Origin: Styela clava
Lineage: Eukaryota; Chordata; Ascidiacea; Stolidobranchia; Styelidae
Direction of reading: 5' to 3'
DNA length: 64,000 nucleotides
Assembly (NCBI RefSeq): GCF_964204865.1
Contig: NC_135251.1
Coordinates: 20,398,001 to 20,462,000, forward strand
The notes under the pieces are model-generated. The model did not search any database and had not been told where the DNA came from. It worked only from the letters and a program-made list of their open reading frames with translations. Position numbers and translations under genes: made by a program. This document shows, in pieces, positions 61,901 to 64,000 of this stretch. Every line of letters starts with the position of its first letter. Position 1 is the first letter of the stretch.

Positions 61901-64000
61901 TTTTTTAGGGTGGAAGAGAGTCACTCTGTATGACAAAGGCACAGGACAAGTTATGAGATTATATATGTCAGGGGTGGCCAACCTGCTTTCGGCCGCGATC
62001 GACTAAAATCTCCAAAATAGCTCGCGATCGACTGATCGGTAATGAGGTCATACACAAAAACGAATGAGTGCTGAATATGCAGATAACTGCACAAATGCAT
62101 ACGAAAAATTACATCGCTGCCAATAAGTTCGGCTGTGTGGGCGCATTTTTAATGAAATCGCCACACAAAAACTGGGTCTAGAGTGGCAATTTTTTAGGGT
62201 ACCGGTATGTTATTAAATTCACTCAACATCAGACGCGATCGACTCCTCGAGACGTGGCGATCGACCGGTCGATCGCGATCGACGTGTTGGCCACCCCTGA
62301 TATATGTGATATAAACAATCTTTGCAGATATATTTCTGTTTGATGTAATAACAGATTAAATTCTCACCTCTTCACCTTCTTTCAAATCTCGCAACGTTCG
62401 TATATTCAATTGTAATCGATCAAATACGGCAATACAGTTTGGAACGCAACTGTGATTTATTAGACTGCAACTGTAAAATGAAAGAGTGAAGTCATAAAGT
62501 TTGTGAAATTGAAATACAAGGTGGTCAACTGAGGTACAAATTTCTATCCAGAATTTTATAAAATCATATGAATTTCTGAAAAGTAGAGCAGCAGAAAACG
62601 GCACTATTAATATAAAATCGGCATATGAATTTTGTGTCAATAACAGAAAAATATACCTCAAATATATTCCTGTGCCAATATCGGACTGAAGTTCTTCATC
62701 ACAAATAGCAAAACTGTTATTTTTTAACTGAAATATGAAGAAGAATTTTTTAATCATTAAAAACTTCCTCGCAAAGCAGAAGTATTAGTTACCTAAACAT
62801 TGGTGGTACCTTAAAATCAAATCTGCCCAATAGCCCTTGCAGAAGGAAGCTATTCGAATTGTGATTGGGACCATAAATTCATCCCTACTTTTAATTACCC
62901 AAATCCAACTGAAAGTGATAATAAAATTTGGTTCCGAAACAGAAGGGGTTTATTATTTCATATCTACAGCATTTTGCTCTCCAATATTGGTTCTCAAAGC
63001 AGTCAGTTTCATACCCCTACTTCTCAGTCAAAAACAGTCAATCTGCGTTGCATTATTTATTTGTAAATAAAAAGGATAGAAGTACAAAGTGCTTCAAATC
63101 TGTTTGAAAAATTCCATTCCAAGCCGTTTATATCTGTTAATAAATTTTGTTAAAAAAATCTGTAAAAGCAAACCTTTGCGCAAAGTTCTAAAACCGCTTT
63201 AATATCTGGAACTTGAAGAGGTAACGTTCCAAGACCCCAATATGAATGTAAGATTACAACAAATTGCCCAAGTGTTTCCTTTTGGCCTTCAGTGAGTCGG
63301 TCATAATCTGTAACAAGAGAGTGAGTATATTATGAGTGTTAATAGTAAGTTTATAAGTTAATAGTATATTTATTTTGATAAGAATACAAGCTAATTTGTT
63401 GAAGATCAACTTTTATGTTTGAACAATCTCATCATTGAATTTGCTGAAAAAAACAAACAAAACTTACTAGATTCAAGGTCCATTATTGAAACCAGATCTT
63501 CTGTTTTATTGTCATCTAACGAGTTTTCCTGATAACACAATATCAAAATAACTATTCAATTTATGATATAAAAAATTGGATAAGGTATGCCTTAACCAGC
63601 AAGAACCTGGTGCTTTTTTGAAACAAACATATAGATAACTTCATGAAGATATAAATAAATAAGATGAAGGCTTATACATTGTGCATGTGCTCATAGTATG
63701 CATGCTCATATTCACATATACTGGATATTATGACATTCCTATCATGAAATTATTCTGCTTTTCCACAATGATTAATTATATTATTACTGAATTAAAAATG
63801 TTAAATTTGATAAAACATATAGTGGATAATATTTTTATGAGGTGAAATTGATAAACCAAAAAGAAATTGTTATAAATATTATTAAAACTCACTAATTTCC
63901 AAAGTACTCTCCCCAATAAAATGACAAAATCAGGAGGAACTTTAGGAGATATTTGTTTCAAGGCTGCACATTCTTGTTTATGCTGTGACCATGCTCCTTT
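58949..64000 (-). CDS. SMYD3: SET and MYND domain lysine methyltransferase SMYD3, 3' ten exons (5' partial)
   Basis: Protein-lysine methyltransferase of nucleus and cytoplasm. Exons (minus): 64000-63893 (continues off the right edge), 63528-63468, 63307-63174, 62727-62657, 62470-62368, 61618-61508, 61095-60904, 60488-60400, 59853-59745, 59074-58949. The first exon starts within the end of the MYND finger (AWSQHKQEC) and the SET core follows: NNSFAICDEELQ, LINHSCVPNC (SAM-binding NHSC), GEELTISYIEQL, and post-SET CKCPAC. The C-terminal TPR-like helical domain follows (MDACIQLQKFDEAFHHG, NPLTGLQMMKLGKILLY, VLQITHSHKGEVMQELRLLI). All exon phases close, and it aligns with human SMYD3 from about residue 75 to the end. 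A short Lys/Ser tail precedes the stop. It shares the strand with DnaJ. Confidence 0.94.
60628..60790 (-). repeat. dispersed repeat, inverted copy of 47517-47692
   Basis: Lies between SMYD3 exons at 61095-60904 and 60488-60400. It carries the same GGTTAGGGTTAGG, GTTAGCCAAGTGAATAT and GGATTCAGTCCCTT blocks on the minus strand. Confidence 0.75.
61190..61306 (-). repeat. hAT-like element end in a SMYD3 intron
   Basis: On the minus strand it reads CAGGGGTGTGCAACATTTTT, then CGGTGGGCC, homologous to the fragment at 52144. The other terminus was not located. Confidence 0.45.
61969..62299. mobile_element. hAT MITE with perfect 8-bp target duplication
   Basis: The ends CAGGGGTGGCCAAC and GTTGGCCACCCCTG are perfect inverted repeats, flanked by ATATATGT on both sides (61961-61968 and 62300-62307). 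The 331-bp body has multiple GCGATCGAC repeats near both ends and no coding capacity. It sits in the SMYD3 intron between exons 62470-62368 and 61618-61508. Confidence 0.9.

Overview
This is eukaryotic (metazoan) genomic DNA. It is AT-rich, with long non-coding stretches, spliced genes with GT-AG introns and many transposon relics. The proteins align best with vertebrate-type family members (SPRTN, ACSL1/5/6-type acyl-CoA synthetase, HNRNPL, SMYD3, a DNAJB-like J protein). The moderate intron sizes and compact non-autonomous DNA transposons fit an invertebrate deuterostome, most likely a tunicate. That placement is inference; the species cannot be read from the window.

Layout. 1-14.6 kb: AT-rich DNA with no recognisable gene. 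14.66-18.81 kb (minus): complete six-exon SPRTN gene, a DNA-dependent metalloprotease for DNA-protein crosslink repair; a 1.0-kb TIR transposon begins 56 bp upstream of its ATG. 19-31 kb: transposon-dense block with LINE 3' ends, hAT-like elements (one nested), a TA-flanked MITE and inverted repeats. 32.01-34.12 kb (plus): intronless long-chain acyl-CoA synthetase without the usual N-terminal membrane anchor. 34-38 kb: MITEs and a possible micropeptide ORF. 38.64-39.50 kb (minus): intronless class I SAM-dependent methyltransferase. 40-44.6 kb: a hAT element with a second MITE nested inside it, a SINE-like repeat and a LINE 3' end. 44.70-54.95 kb (plus): complete 15-exon HNRNPL-like gene. 55.50-57.61 kb (minus): six-exon DnaJ gene, tail-to-tail with HNRNPL. 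58.95-64.00 kb (minus): the last ten coding exons of SMYD3; its 5' end lies beyond the right edge.

I reconstructed exons by hand from splice sites, reading-frame continuity and homology. All phases close exactly: SPRTN 678 aa, HNRNPL-like 465 aa, DnaJ 226 aa. The genes look like an ordinary housekeeping set (repair, lipid activation, RNA processing, chaperone, methylation), not a co-regulated pathway.

The most notable points are: an AT-AC (U12-type) intron inside RRM2 of the HNRNPL gene; no detectable RRM1 in that gene, with a hAT MITE in the intron where it should lie; a SUMO-interaction-like motif in the SPRTN tail; the anchorless, intronless ACSL; and a transposon at the SPRTN promoter. 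No bacterial-type systems, CRISPR arrays or rRNA genes were seen.
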